Source: Nepenthes gracilis
Lineage: Eukaryota > Streptophyta > Magnoliopsida > Caryophyllales > Nepenthaceae
NCBI GenBank assembly: GCA_033239525.1
Contig: BSYO01000024.1
Coordinates: 3,252,128 to 3,316,127, forward strand
DNA: 64,000 nucleotides
Reading direction: 5' to 3'
Below are positions 34,608 through 44,505 of the stretch, in pieces; the first letter of the stretch is position 1, and each line of letters starts with the position of its first letter. A model generated the notes under the pieces. It did no database searches and was not told where the DNA came from. It worked only from the letters and a program-made list of their open reading frames with translations. The position numbers and the translations under genes were made by a program.

Positions 34608-35080
34608 TGCGGGAGAGAATGTTGACTCGATTCGTTAATTGTAACATTAGAATCTAGAGAATTGAGCAGAAGAGAACGTTGACCGGATTCGTTCATCGTA
34701 ACGTTAGAATTCGGAGAATTGAGTAGAAGAGAACGTTGACCGGATTCGTTAACTGCAATGTTAGAATTCGGAGAACTAAGCGGATGCGCTAGTTGACTGG
34801 ATTCGTTGACCATTGCACTAAAATCTGGAGAACGGTGCGGGTTGAGCTTGACGCGTCATTTTGTTATGCCGCCGGACAGGCAATCGAAGGGCTGCAGAGC
34901 TATTTTGGAACTCATGCGGCTCTGAGTGACCCGTTGCTTTTTGCCACGTGTCGCTGCGTAGAAAGTTGCAATCTCGGCGATTAATTTGCTAGAAGATTCG
35001 ACTTAATTGCGCCATCTCCGGAACCGACACGTGTCCGTTATGATTGCCACGCTTTTTTGATGCACTGCTTTTCTTCGACG
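34608..35080. other. Spacer between duplicated blocks, with short tandem repeat
   Basis: GC-richer than its surroundings. Its first about 230 bp hold four copies of a unit of about 57 bp (GTTGACCGGATTCGTTAA, AACGTTAGAATTCGGAGAA, GAGCAGAAGAGAAC). The rest (34840-35080) is unique. The TTGACC word links it to the TE-like islands elsewhere. No gene: the 34793-34984 ORF is short and has no domain. Confidence 0.5.
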
Positions 35081-35904
35081 GTTGGGGATCTTCCTTAATT
35101 GAGTTGAGATTTTGGTCAAAAATAACACCTCATTTCTATGAAAATATTTATCAAAACTCAGTAGGATTGATGGCCAAGCAATATATTTATTTTGCTGTGG
35201 GAGAGAAATTATCAAAAACTTTCAAGAACACATTTTCAAATGAAAATATAAAATTTCTCAAACAATAATGCTCTCTCCCAAGATTTGTGACTCATTCGTA
35301 AGACTCTCTCAACTTCAGAATAATTAAACCATTGTGTTTGCCATAAATTTTTAGAATTTAATCCCTTTATATGTAGTAAATAGTCAATAAAAGCAATTTG
35401 AAGATGCAGAGAGTAGGGAAAAAACTAATTTTTACTGAATCAACTATCTTGGTCTATTTGGTAGTTTGTTTATGGAACTATTTAGATTGAGCTTCTATCT
35501 TGTAGCTATCTTATGTAACCACTATGATCTGCTCAAAATATCATTAAGTACCAGACTAAAATTTACTCAAATAATCTTCAATACCACATTTTTTGACACT
35601 TATATCTCTAAAGTGGATTTAGAATACAATACTTTAATATGAATTTGTTAATAAAAATTCTTAACACCACCATTAATTGAAGCGCTCGACACCAGAAATT
35701 GTCCTCCTTCAGCCATCCCATGGAACAAAATGACATCTTCTTGGTGGCTTGTAACGACTAAGTTGTGGATTGGATTGTCTGAGCTATGGAATGTGGAGTC
35801 TAAAATTGCATTTTTTAGTAATGCTAGGGTTTCAAGTATTTGATTCTATTATTATTATTATTATTATTATTTAATAAAGTTTACTATTATGTCTATTAAT
35901 ACAG

Positions 35905-36134
35905 TTGGAGGTCAAACAGATGGATGTCTTAAAAACAACCTTCCACATGATCGATAGTAAAGACAAAGTTTTATATCCAAATAAAGTTTTAGCAGAGAAA
36001 AGAATTGTCAAACTTGAAAGAGACTTGGGTAACAGAGACTTGGGTAGTAGGGACTTGCGTAGCAGAGGCTATGGTCAGACGGTGTATCTTGCATCGGCGA
36101 TGATGCCTGGCTCATCAGATTATGAAGCAGCATA
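35905..36134 (+). pseudogene. MSL exon 4, duplicate copy
   Basis: Same exon again, acceptor AATACAG before 35905 and donor GTAAGT at 36135. Only a handful of substitutions separate it from 34251-34480, and both copies keep the reading frame. If spliced in series the two copies would not keep frame, because each exon is 230 bp (76 codons plus 2). Confidence 0.75.
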
Positions 36135-37176
36135 GTAAGTAGCCTATATACTAATAACAATACTTCCAATTATGCATTTGATGTAACGCTTTGATATTTT
36201 GACTTGGGTTTTATTAGGTTATTGGCTATGGTTGTGTGATTAATAATATTTTTTATTATTTTTAAAATAATAGAAAATATTATAATAAGTGTGTGTGACG
36301 GACCGGCTTTTAATCCACCACATAAAGCCTCCATCAAGTCTAAATTTCTTAATGGTCAATAATTAGGTGGACATAAAAATTTCTTTTCTTCTTTCAAACC
36401 TGAGATGCATACTAGAAATTATTAATTTTATTTATCCAAAAACAATCACGGAAACATGCTAACATTCATAGGTTCATAACAACGGAACAATATTACATGT
36501 AACCTCAAAACATCAAAAGACAACATGATTAAATCTGTTCAAAAGTCTGCTCCGGCCCGCTAAGCCACTTAGCTACACCATAAAGATTCTACTCAACTTC
36601 GTCCTCCATGAGCCTTTCGTCATCTGAAAATAACAAGAATGAGCTACAAAGCCCAGCAAAATATTCACATGCAAAAAACAGAGAATATAACATATACATA
36701 TAAGCGAATATAATTTAGCATACGAAAATCATCATGTCTTTTAGTTCAGAATTTTCTTAGTCTTTTTCTTCTTGTCTTGTCTACTAAAAACTCATAAAAA
36801 CTATTGAGAATTCTTATTATCTTTAGGGACCGGACGACAGCGGACAACATCGAGGACGGTTTGTGTGTAACCCCACAACCTAAAGTCGTATCCCCTAATT
36901 ATGCTCCCCGGGGCGGGAGGTAATGCCTTTAACCCAGCATACAGGGCTATAGTCCATAGTTCTTATGCCACCAGAAAGTCCCCTCCCGTGGCCCAGGAGG
37001 CAATCCTCGAATGTCATTCCAATATCCTTCATCCATCTTTAACAGCAAGTTTAATGCAAACTCGGTTCATAGTTCTTGTTCTTTAATGGCCATTCAGCAT
37101 AATTCGAAAGTCGAAAGTCGTAGAGTTCCACTTGCTGTCTGTATTACATGCATTTTCCATGTTCATATATACATAG

Positions 37177-38030
37177 GCCGGAGTTCTTTTTCATACAGAA
37201 GGCCGGAGTTCCTTAAGTTGGAGTTCTTTTGTCAAAGCTGGAGTTCTTTTACAAAGCCGGAGTTCTTTTATAAAGCCGGAGTTCTTTACAAAGCCGGAGT
37301 CCTTTTATAAAAATCGGAGTTCTTTATAAAGCCAGAGTTATTTTCAAAAGGCGGAGTTCTTTTCTGAAATCCAAAGTTCTTAAAACTGGAGTAATTTTTC
37401 TTTAAAATCCGGAGCTTTAAAATCGGAGTGACTTTTCTTAAAATCTGAAGTGCTAAAATCGGAGTGTCTTTTCTCTAAAATCCGGAGTGCTAAAACCGGA
37501 GTGACTTTTCTCTAAAATTCGGAGTGCAAAAATCGGAGTGTCTTTTCTTTAAAATCCGGAGTGCTAAAATCGGAGTGTCTTTTCTTTAAAATCCAGAGTG
37601 CTAAAACCAGAGTGACTTTTCTTTAAAATCCGGAGTGCTAAAACCAGAGTGACTTTTCTTTAAAATCCGGAGTGATAAAACCGGAGTGTCTTTTCTTTGA
37701 AATCCGGAGTGCTAAAACTGGAGTGACTTTTCTTTAAAATCCGAAGTGCTAAAAGCCAGAGTGCCCTTTTCTGTTCAAAATCTGGGAGGATTTTCTTTTC
37801 AAAGGGATGGAGTACTTTTCTTTTCAAAGGGACGGAGTACTTTTCTTTTTTTTTTCAAAGGGACGGAGTGCTTTTTCTTCAAACGGACAGAGTACTTCTT
37901 AAAGACAGAGTGCTTCTTAAAGACATAAATGCCGAAGTTCCTCTTCTTCAAAACCGGAGTACTTTTCAAAAGAGGACGGAGTACTTTGTTCATAAAAAGA
38001 TCAAAGTTCTTTGGACGGCGTTCTTTTCTT
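37177..38030 (+). repeat. CCGGAGT tandem array inside solo LTR
   Basis: About 850 bp in which (C)CGGAGT(T/G)(C/A)TTTT recurs. The left part has simple units of about 20 bp (CCGGAGTTCTTTT). The middle (about 37390-37790) has a compound unit of about 39 bp alternating CCGGAGTGACTTTTCTTTAAA and ATCCGGAGTGCTAAAA. The right part degenerates to ACGGAGTACTTTTC. ORFs here are artefacts of the repeat. Confidence 0.9.
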
Positions 38031-38529
38031 TAATGATACAATTATTACAGTTCATTTAAATCGACAGAAAATCATTCTTCCAGTAGAATAAAACCAAACA
38101 TCATAAAGTCTTTTCCTTAAACATGTAATTATCGAACAGTAATCATATTTCAAGCAACAGATATAAAAAGAACAGAATAACATCATATAAGTTCATGTAA
38201 TATCAGATACACTAGCGTAGAAATCATGCATAATCATGAACTTGAAAACAGGGATGAGTGTCTTGCCTGGATTCCTTTTTCTTTGCCTTGAACTTTTCGG
38301 TCTTTCTTTACTAGGAAATTCTACTGAGTGCATTTTTCTGATGTTCTCTAATCGTTATTTATAGCCCTTGGTTTTGGTGGCCGTCATTTATGGCTTTTTA
38401 TTTTCCAAAGAGTGTCATTTATGATTTTATATTTTTAAAAAGTTTCGGGATTAACTATTATTTATGGCCGTGCATTCCCAAAGTTCTGAGTCATTAATTT
38501 TCCTTGACCGGTTAAGTCTTTCTATCATT

Positions 38530-38930
38530 ATCACTCCGGCTCCTTCATCAACATCAACTTCGGCTTTCTTCTCCCACAATCTTACTTCGGCCTCACATAA
38601 ATCACTCCGGTCTTCAAAGCCACTTCGGCCTTACTTCACACAATTCTACTTCGGCCTTACATGGCTGGAGTTGATTTTTATCAAAAAAATCCGGACTTCT
38701 TTTCATCCCGAAAATCCGGACTCATTTTTCATCAAAGGAAATTCGGACTGATTTTTATCAAAGAAATCCGGACTTCTTTTCACCAAGAAAATCCGGACTT
38801 CTTTTCACCAATGAAATTCGGACTTCTTTTCACCTAAGAAATCCGGACTAGATTTTTATCAAGGAAATCCGGACTTCTTTTTATCAAGAAATATTCCGGA
38901 CTTCTTTTCATCACGCAAGGCCGAACTTGA
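38530..38930 (+). repeat. Second array in solo LTR, ACTTCGGCC and TCCGGACTTCTTTTCA units
   Basis: 38530-38670 repeats ACTCCGG/ACTTCGGCC, the reverse complement of the CCGGAGT/GGCCGAAGT words of the first array. 38669-38930 repeats AAATCCGGACTTCTTTTCAC at about 28-bp spacing. The two arrays are about 500 bp apart in one LTR. Confidence 0.85.
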
Positions 38931-39052
38931 TTTCATCTTCAGGCTGAGTTACTTTTCTTATTATATTTTTCGGTCAACTAGCGTTGACCGAATTATAAAG
39001 ATTTGATGACTAAAAATTTTCTATGTTCAAAAATCTGGATTGTTACAGTGTG

Positions 39053-39600
39053 ATTAATAATATTAATAAATAATTACAAATAGTAATAAATAATAATAAT
39101 ATTATTAAATGAGGCATTAGACCTTTCAGCCCAACAGCATGCCTCACCGTTTTTTTTTTCCTGAAATTTTCTCTCTTACTCTTTCCTCTCCTGCCATTTT
39201 CATCCGTTTTCTTTCGTTTCAATCATCCTTCCATTTTCTTTCGTTTCTTTCTCCTCTTTTATTTATTCTTCTTACCGCATCATTTCCCCTCTCTTTAAAA
39301 ACTTACCTCTGCGTTGGCATTCGGTCCGGCAAGTAGCTGAGAAAGAGAGAGAGAAAAAAGAGTGTGCGCTGCTGTTGTGGTTGTTGCCGTAGCTGTTGCC
39401 ATCGTCGGAGAGAGAGTTACTATTGCCGTGGCCATTATTTTGTGTCGCCGTTGTCTACTGTCATTGTTTGGAGCTGCCATCACTGTTTATCGTCACAAAA
39501 CGGCAAGTTTTATTCCTATTTTTGCAAGTAATATTTCTTCATCCTCCCGCAAACAATCGTTTCCTCTCTCCTTGTAATATTATTGTTCATACTCGCATGC
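39053..39600. other. LTR-like promoter/leader stretch, unassigned
   Basis: Continues the DNA into which the solo LTR inserted. After an AT/AAT-rich start comes a CT-rich run (39140-39290), a GA-rich run and a GTTGTTGCCGT-type region ending at ACGGCAAGTT. The same series recurs at 45560-45920 (ending CAGGCAAGTT), so both are probably LTR/leader parts of one gypsy family. No protein motif. Confidence 0.4.
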
Positions 39601-39680
39601 CCAGAAAGATCCAATTTAAAAGATCCACAAAAGATGCCAGCAAAATCACTAACCTCAAAATGCCACCGAAGCTCACAACC

Positions 39681-40650
39681 GATAAAACATACATGCATGT
39701 ATACAATTGATAAATTGAGGGTATTTAAAAATACATGCATGTTAGTAAAATCTCCCACAGTAGTCAAAATGCATCGGAAATTAAATCAAACCAAGAATAG
39801 GGCTGGAGGATACTTGCCTTAACATCATACTCTGCAGATCTGAAGAAAGGATGTCCCGAAGCACTCCAATCGGGCCTTTCTCTCTCCTGCCTCCCGCGTC
39901 CTCTCTCTCTCCTCGCATGCCACTTCCTCTCTCCACCGTGCACAGCCTCGCCACCTCACGTGGCCGTCACCGGCCTCCTCCGCCTCACCCAGCCACCGTC
40001 GACGCCGAAGCCGCTGCCGTTTCTCTCCTCGCTGCAACTTTTCGCCGTCCTCTCTCTCCTCGAACGATTTCTCTCCTTCGCACCACACCACCGCCGTCGC
40101 AGCCTCCGCTCACCACCGAGACCGTCGATTTCGCCGCTACCACCTCGAACGGCCGCCGTCGACTCTCCCGACACCGATCGCCTCACCCATCGCCGCCGCC
40201 TCAATCCACCACCGCTGCGGCCTCACCCACGACAATCACAACCTCCCCACAACCACCGCACGTCACCGATTTCCCACTGATCTCCTCCGTCGCCGTCGCC
40301 GCCGCCCTCTTCCTCCTTCTCCTCTTCCTCCTCCTTCGCGCAGCAAACCCTAAATCCCCCTTTTTCCCTTCTCTCTCCCCGATTCTTTTCTCCTCTTTTT
40401 CTTTTTCCCTTTTCTTTTTCTTTTTCCTTTTCCTTACTTTATATATATATATATATATATATAACTTTTCTTTATTTTAAATTTTCAACTCGGCCTCCGA
40501 ACAACATTACGGGCACATTCCGGGCCCCACTCCGTACCTCCGATCATTCCCGAAAATTTTACGATATTTTAATTTATTTTCACCACGTCCGAAATACCCA
40601 AAAATTACAATTAATATTAAAATAATCCAAATGAGATCCAGAATATCACA
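39681..40650 (-). repeat. 3' LTR (minus strand), left end truncated
   Basis: Starts on the minus strand at 40650 next to the purine tract. Matches the other LTR from about 39681 (GATAAAACATAC at 39681 versus 43696) to the TA run at 40440-40462. Roughly 1.4 kb that the other LTR has to the left is missing. Contains a CCG/CTC-rich part in which the plus strand stays open for 209 codons; not considered a gene. Confidence 0.7.
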
Positions 40651-42301
40651 TTCTCCCCTCCTTTTAAAAATTTTGTCCTCGAAATTTACGCACACCAATC
40701 CTTTAACAAAATAAGAACAATTCTTCCGAACTTAATCTCGATCGAAAGATTTCTCCAAAAATCTGATCATCAACACCTGATCTTTCTATCCCAATATCGG
40801 AATCAAAATTCCAACATAAAATAGCTTCTCGAAATCAGCAACAATTCACACTTGATCACATGCCGATAATCGACCCATATTTCTGTCAACACACATACAC
40901 AAAACACATCATAGAGATTCCCACAAACTCAAATAACATCAATCAGTTGGCCACCTCTCCAATTCGCTGCGAAACATCAAAAGCCCATCGAACCTCAACC
41001 CCAATCTATCACCTGCCCTCGAAACTTGAAACTCTTCTCTTCATGACGCTTTCAGAAACATCTAACCACTCTTCTCGATCATCCACTCAAGCTACAAATC
41101 TGATCTCATGCTTGAATTCTCGAATCAATTCTTGTAACCGATAACCGTGAATCGACACGATTCCGCTGCGCAACTCTGATCAATCATTTCATCAACTTAT
41201 CCATCATCATCCAAGATGCCACCAAATTTCTCGCTGTCCAACGCAAGCCCAAACAAAATCTCGAAGGCTTCTTCTTGATTTCTTCCTTCAAGCACGAGAT
41301 GCATGATCAACTCGCCACTCCGCTGATAGAGCATCTTCGAGGTTCCTTATAAACTTAGACCACTGCAACTCCACTACAGCTGTTGACAAACTTGACTGCT
41401 TCGCGAGCTTTCATCCATCCACCAAATCAAAGCCCTCAAACCAACATTCAAATCAAATTCTCTATCTAAGGATCCAAATCAAATCTTACTACCAAAGGCT
41501 ACGGACCCACATGCTTCTACTGCACTATTCGGATTGATCACCTAACTGCGAATTATCGCTATAACAAATTTCGACCCCAAAACATTGTCAATAATATTCT
41601 CCTTTTCTAAAATGATTTTCTCAAGCCTTTATAATCAAATTAAGCAACAATTATCTTCATACAAATAACATTTCTAAATCCTCAAAAGAAAGACCTCAAC
41701 TGTTAACTCTAATCCATAAGTGGAATAACCTTGATCATAGACTTTCAACAGCCGCACCTTCACCAACTAAATTCACCTTCCTTACTATCCCGAATGCCAG
41801 ACAGAGAATGACTCCCAAAATTGCTTCCACAAAAACATCTCAAGAAGTGGAATACGACACTGAGAAGCCTACCACTGGCTTACCTCACTCTCTAACTCAA
41901 GGACAAAAGATCGAGCTTCATCTGAACTATCAAAAATCTCAAACACGTTATCAACTTTCTGAAACTCAATTTAACCCTTAATTGAGATTAAACATCCCAA
42001 AAATTTTTTTCAAATCGGCTCACACTTAATCATTCGAAGGACTCTCCATCTTGCCTACAGCAAACCATCCTTCACAAAGCAACCAAATTTTCATCTGGCT
42101 ACTGAATCGAATTACCAATTACGTCGCTCGCGTGACTCAACATAGCCTATTAATCGACTTCCAGAGTCGAATTCAAACATTTACGACCCAAACTTCCATT
42201 CTTTACCAAAGGCTACACTTATCACGCAAGATATTCAATCAATTTCTTACCAGATGACCCAAAATCACCTCTCCTTGCGACCTTTTCTCTGATACCACAG
42301 C
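40651..42301 (-). other. Internal region of minus-strand element, no genes
   Basis: Bounded by purine tract (40651-40665) and PBS (42287-42297). Next to the tract the minus strand reads CGAGGACAAAATTTT, a wording typical just before the tract in plant gypsy elements. The rest has no YVDD/FIDD, integrase or zinc-knuckle motif in any frame I could read. Longest ORFs are under 100 codons. Confidence 0.6.
42287..42297 (-). promoter_or_regulatory. Primer-binding site of minus-strand element
   Basis: The minus strand reads TGGTATCAGAG four bases after the LTR end at 42302. This is the standard initiator-Met PBS of many plant copia and gypsy elements and fixes the element's orientation. Confidence 0.85.
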
Positions 42302-44505
42302 TGTCACGACCCGGGACCACAATATACGCAGGTCAAAAATAAAATTAATAATAAGATTTCCATCAACAACAATAACCCATCCCGGATGTGACAATCAAAC
42401 ATATGCAGGACCCAAAATAAATAAAACCCGCACAAGATCTCATCGGATAAGAATCCGGACAAATAAAATACATGACCTGCTGACCATAATCGCAAGGGAG
42501 ATATCCAAATTTACAACTCATCCACAATACTATAACTTCAATATTTCTCATACAATGATTAAGGCACCATCCGGCCATAAATAATAACCATAACATATCC
42601 TCGAGATCAGAAATATACCAAATGTAATATCTCCACTCGCCAAAAGGAATATCCGAGCCCAATCACGTCCGAGCTCCTGCAAGCGTATCCATGCCACTAG
42701 TCTGAAGGGATAAAATATAAAAACGTGAGCCTAGAGCTCAACAAGCATCATCGTATAAAAACAGTACTCATAAATCAGGAAGAGGGATATCGCAAAGCAA
42801 TCACGTAAAACAAAACATCAAGTCCGTGAAATCCCTGAAAATCGAGGAAATGTCTCGTACTAAATCGTCGTCCGTAATAACTCGTCCCTCCAGGACAAAA
42901 TCATATAAACCACGATCCGGTAAAACCTCATAGACGATATCATATCATATGATCCGAGGTCACATACGTCGCAACCGTCACCACATCCACGTGGAGACAC
43001 ATACCGTCGTCCGGATCTAAAGCTCATAATGCAAAAATCAAGAGAAAACCGCCGGAACTAAAATATAAATCAAAACACGTTCCGGGTTTTATCACATCAA
43101 GACGCATTCACGAGACATTCCTATAAGCCCATCCGTAGGCCAAACCACGTATCTCAAATCATCATACACCCAAATACGTGCGGAAATACAAAGAATGCAC
43201 GAAATCGGAGAACCAAAGATCAATAATACCAACTTGAGGAAGGGTTACCCTCGTCCGGTAACCACGGCTATATATCGGCTACGAATTAGACCAGTAGCTC
43301 AAGGCCATCCATGTACTCTGTCTCCCATAGATAAGGAACTTGCTCAGTATGTTTTACCACCTGCGGCTTTGGGTGCAACCTCAAGTTTTAGTTATATATT
43401 AGGACGTCCGAATATATTAGTTTTTCGTCAATTCCTTACGATGGTTCTCAATTAAATACACAGTAGGGCGATACCTCATTTTCCTTACGGCGGAAGTAGC
43501 CAATACCTCATCTTCCTTACGGCGGAAGTAGCGATGCCTCGGATCACGTAGTGATCCCACCCCTGGCGACATGCATGGTCGGTGCAAGGCCGGTTCATGG
43601 TTCCACAATATACGGATACCAAACATACATATATATCGTCAGGGTGTCCAAAACCCTCCAAATCATAAATACAAGTACAAAACCACCGCCTGACCGATAA
43701 AACATACATGATGTATACAATTGATAAATTGAGGGTATTTAAAAATACATACATATTAGTAAAATCTCTCAAAGTAGTCAAAATGCATCGGAAATTAAAT
43801 CGGACCAAGAATAATTTGGAGGATACTTGCCTTAACATCATACTCTGCAGACCAAGAAAGGATGTCCCGAAGCACTCCAATCGGGCCTTTCTCTCTCCGA
43901 CCTCCCGTCGTCTCTCTCTCTCCTCGCACGCCACTTCCTCTCTCCACCGTACAGCCTCTGCCGGCCGCTCTCCGCTGCGCCCGATCGACCACTCGCCACC
44001 TCACGTGGCCGTCACTGCCTCCTCCGCCTCACCCGCCCACCGTCGACGCCGCCGCTGCGTTTCTCTCCTCGCTGCAACTTTTCGCCGTCCTCTCTCTCCT
44101 CGAACGATTTCTCTCCTTCGCACCACACCACCGCCGTCGCAGCCTCCGCTCACCACCGAGACCGTCGATTTCGCCGCTACCACCTCGAACGGCCGCCGTC
44201 GACTCTCCCGACACCGATCGCCTCACCCATCGCCGCCGCCTCAATCCACCACCGCTGCGGCCTCACCCACGACAATCACAACCTCCCCACAACCACCGCA
44301 CGCCGCCGATTCCCCACTGATCTCCTCCGTCGCCGTCGCCGCCGCCCTCTTCCTCCTTCTCCTCTTCCTCCTCCTTCTTCGCGCAGCAAACCCTAAATAC
44401 CCCTTTTTCCCTTCTCTCTCCCCGATTCTTTTCTCCTCTTTTTCTTTTTCCCTTTTCTTTTTCTTTTTCCTTTTCCTTACTTTATATATATATATATATA
44501 TATAT
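42302..44505 (-). repeat. 5' LTR (minus strand), start truncated at a TA run
   Basis: Plus-strand left end TGTCACGACCCGGGACC. Similarity to the 3' LTR stops at the TATATA run 44483-44505. The 188 bp that begin the other LTR (40463-40650) are absent, so the break lies at a microsatellite. Contains a short duplicate CCTTACGGCGGAAGTAGC (43480-43535). Confidence 0.72.

Larger units (their letters stand above)
20751..36134 (+). pseudogene. MscS-like (MSL) mechanosensitive channel pseudogene split by transposons
   Basis: Pieces: exon 1 20751-21821 continuing at 27099-27163, exon 2 27241-27412, exon 3 32007-32300, exon 4 34251-34480 with a second copy 35905-36134. The order matches plant plasma-membrane MSL channels (MSL4-10 group): N-terminal membrane segments (LPLWIWMVVPALYIV, LIVCVVILLAW, SLLVGAFLVLVKNAL), a cytosolic loop, the YITEESMRENL and GEIDYSTFEGWM segment, the TDAKSATNTLNNI helix, pore region AASFIFGDMLKAMFEGI, HPFLVGNRCEIDG and a beta-domain start (VLYPNKVLAEK). 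Exons 1b-4 join in phase. Exon 1 is damaged: hydrophobic runs lie in three frames (about 20900-20985, 21125-21180, 21195 onward), with stops at about 20989 and 21113. The copia element sits inside coding sequence, and the C-terminal cytoplasmic domain is not found. A functional channel is very unlikely. Confidence 0.8.
33427..36260 (+). repeat. Direct duplication of about 1.18 kb carrying MSL exon 4
   Basis: 33427-34607 and 35081-36260 are near-identical at a constant offset of 1,654 bp. Both start GTTGGGGATCTTCCTTAATTG, contain an (ATT)n run, the exon 4 acceptor and exon 4, and end near GTGATTAATAATAT. A 473-bp unrelated spacer separates them. There is no net length change between the copies, only scattered substitutions. 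Confidence 0.92.
36294..39047 (-). mobile_element. Solo LTR of a Ty3/gypsy-type element (minus orientation)
   Basis: 2,754 bp from TGTGACGGACC to GGATTGTTACA, flanked by a perfect direct repeat GTGTG (36289-36293 and 39048-39052). Read on the minus strand it begins TGTAACAATCCAG, the same style as the LTR start TGTAATATCCTG at 60703, and ends GGTCCGTCACA. No PBS, purine tract or pol is present. Interpreted as an LTR left after unequal recombination between the two LTRs of a full element. It contains two families of short tandem repeats. Confidence 0.75.
39681..44505 (-). mobile_element. Minus-strand LTR element without coding capacity
   Basis: Read on the minus strand: truncated 5' LTR 44505-42302 ending GGTCGTGACA, PBS TGGTATCAGAG at 42297-42287 (11-nt match to the initiator-Met tRNA type PBS), a 1.6-kb internal region with no recognisable gag or pol, a purine tract (AAAAGGAGGGGAGAA, 40665-40651), and a 3' LTR starting TGTGATATTCTGG at 40650 and traceable to about 39681. 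LTR pairing is shown by near-identity of 39840-40462 with 43855-44505. It is either a non-autonomous family or a heavily deleted gypsy element. Both outer ends are truncated, so no target duplication is available. Confidence 0.75.

Noticed and set aside
37177..38930. CRISPR-like regular repeats
   Set aside because: Units are head-to-tail or compound tandem repeats without unique spacers, in a plant LTR with a target duplication. The other arrays in the window were rejected for the same reason.
42287..42297. tRNA gene suggested by TGGTATCAGAG
   Set aside because: It is only the primer-binding site next to an LTR. No cloverleaf or A/B box pair is present. I saw no tRNA or rRNA gene elsewhere in the window.
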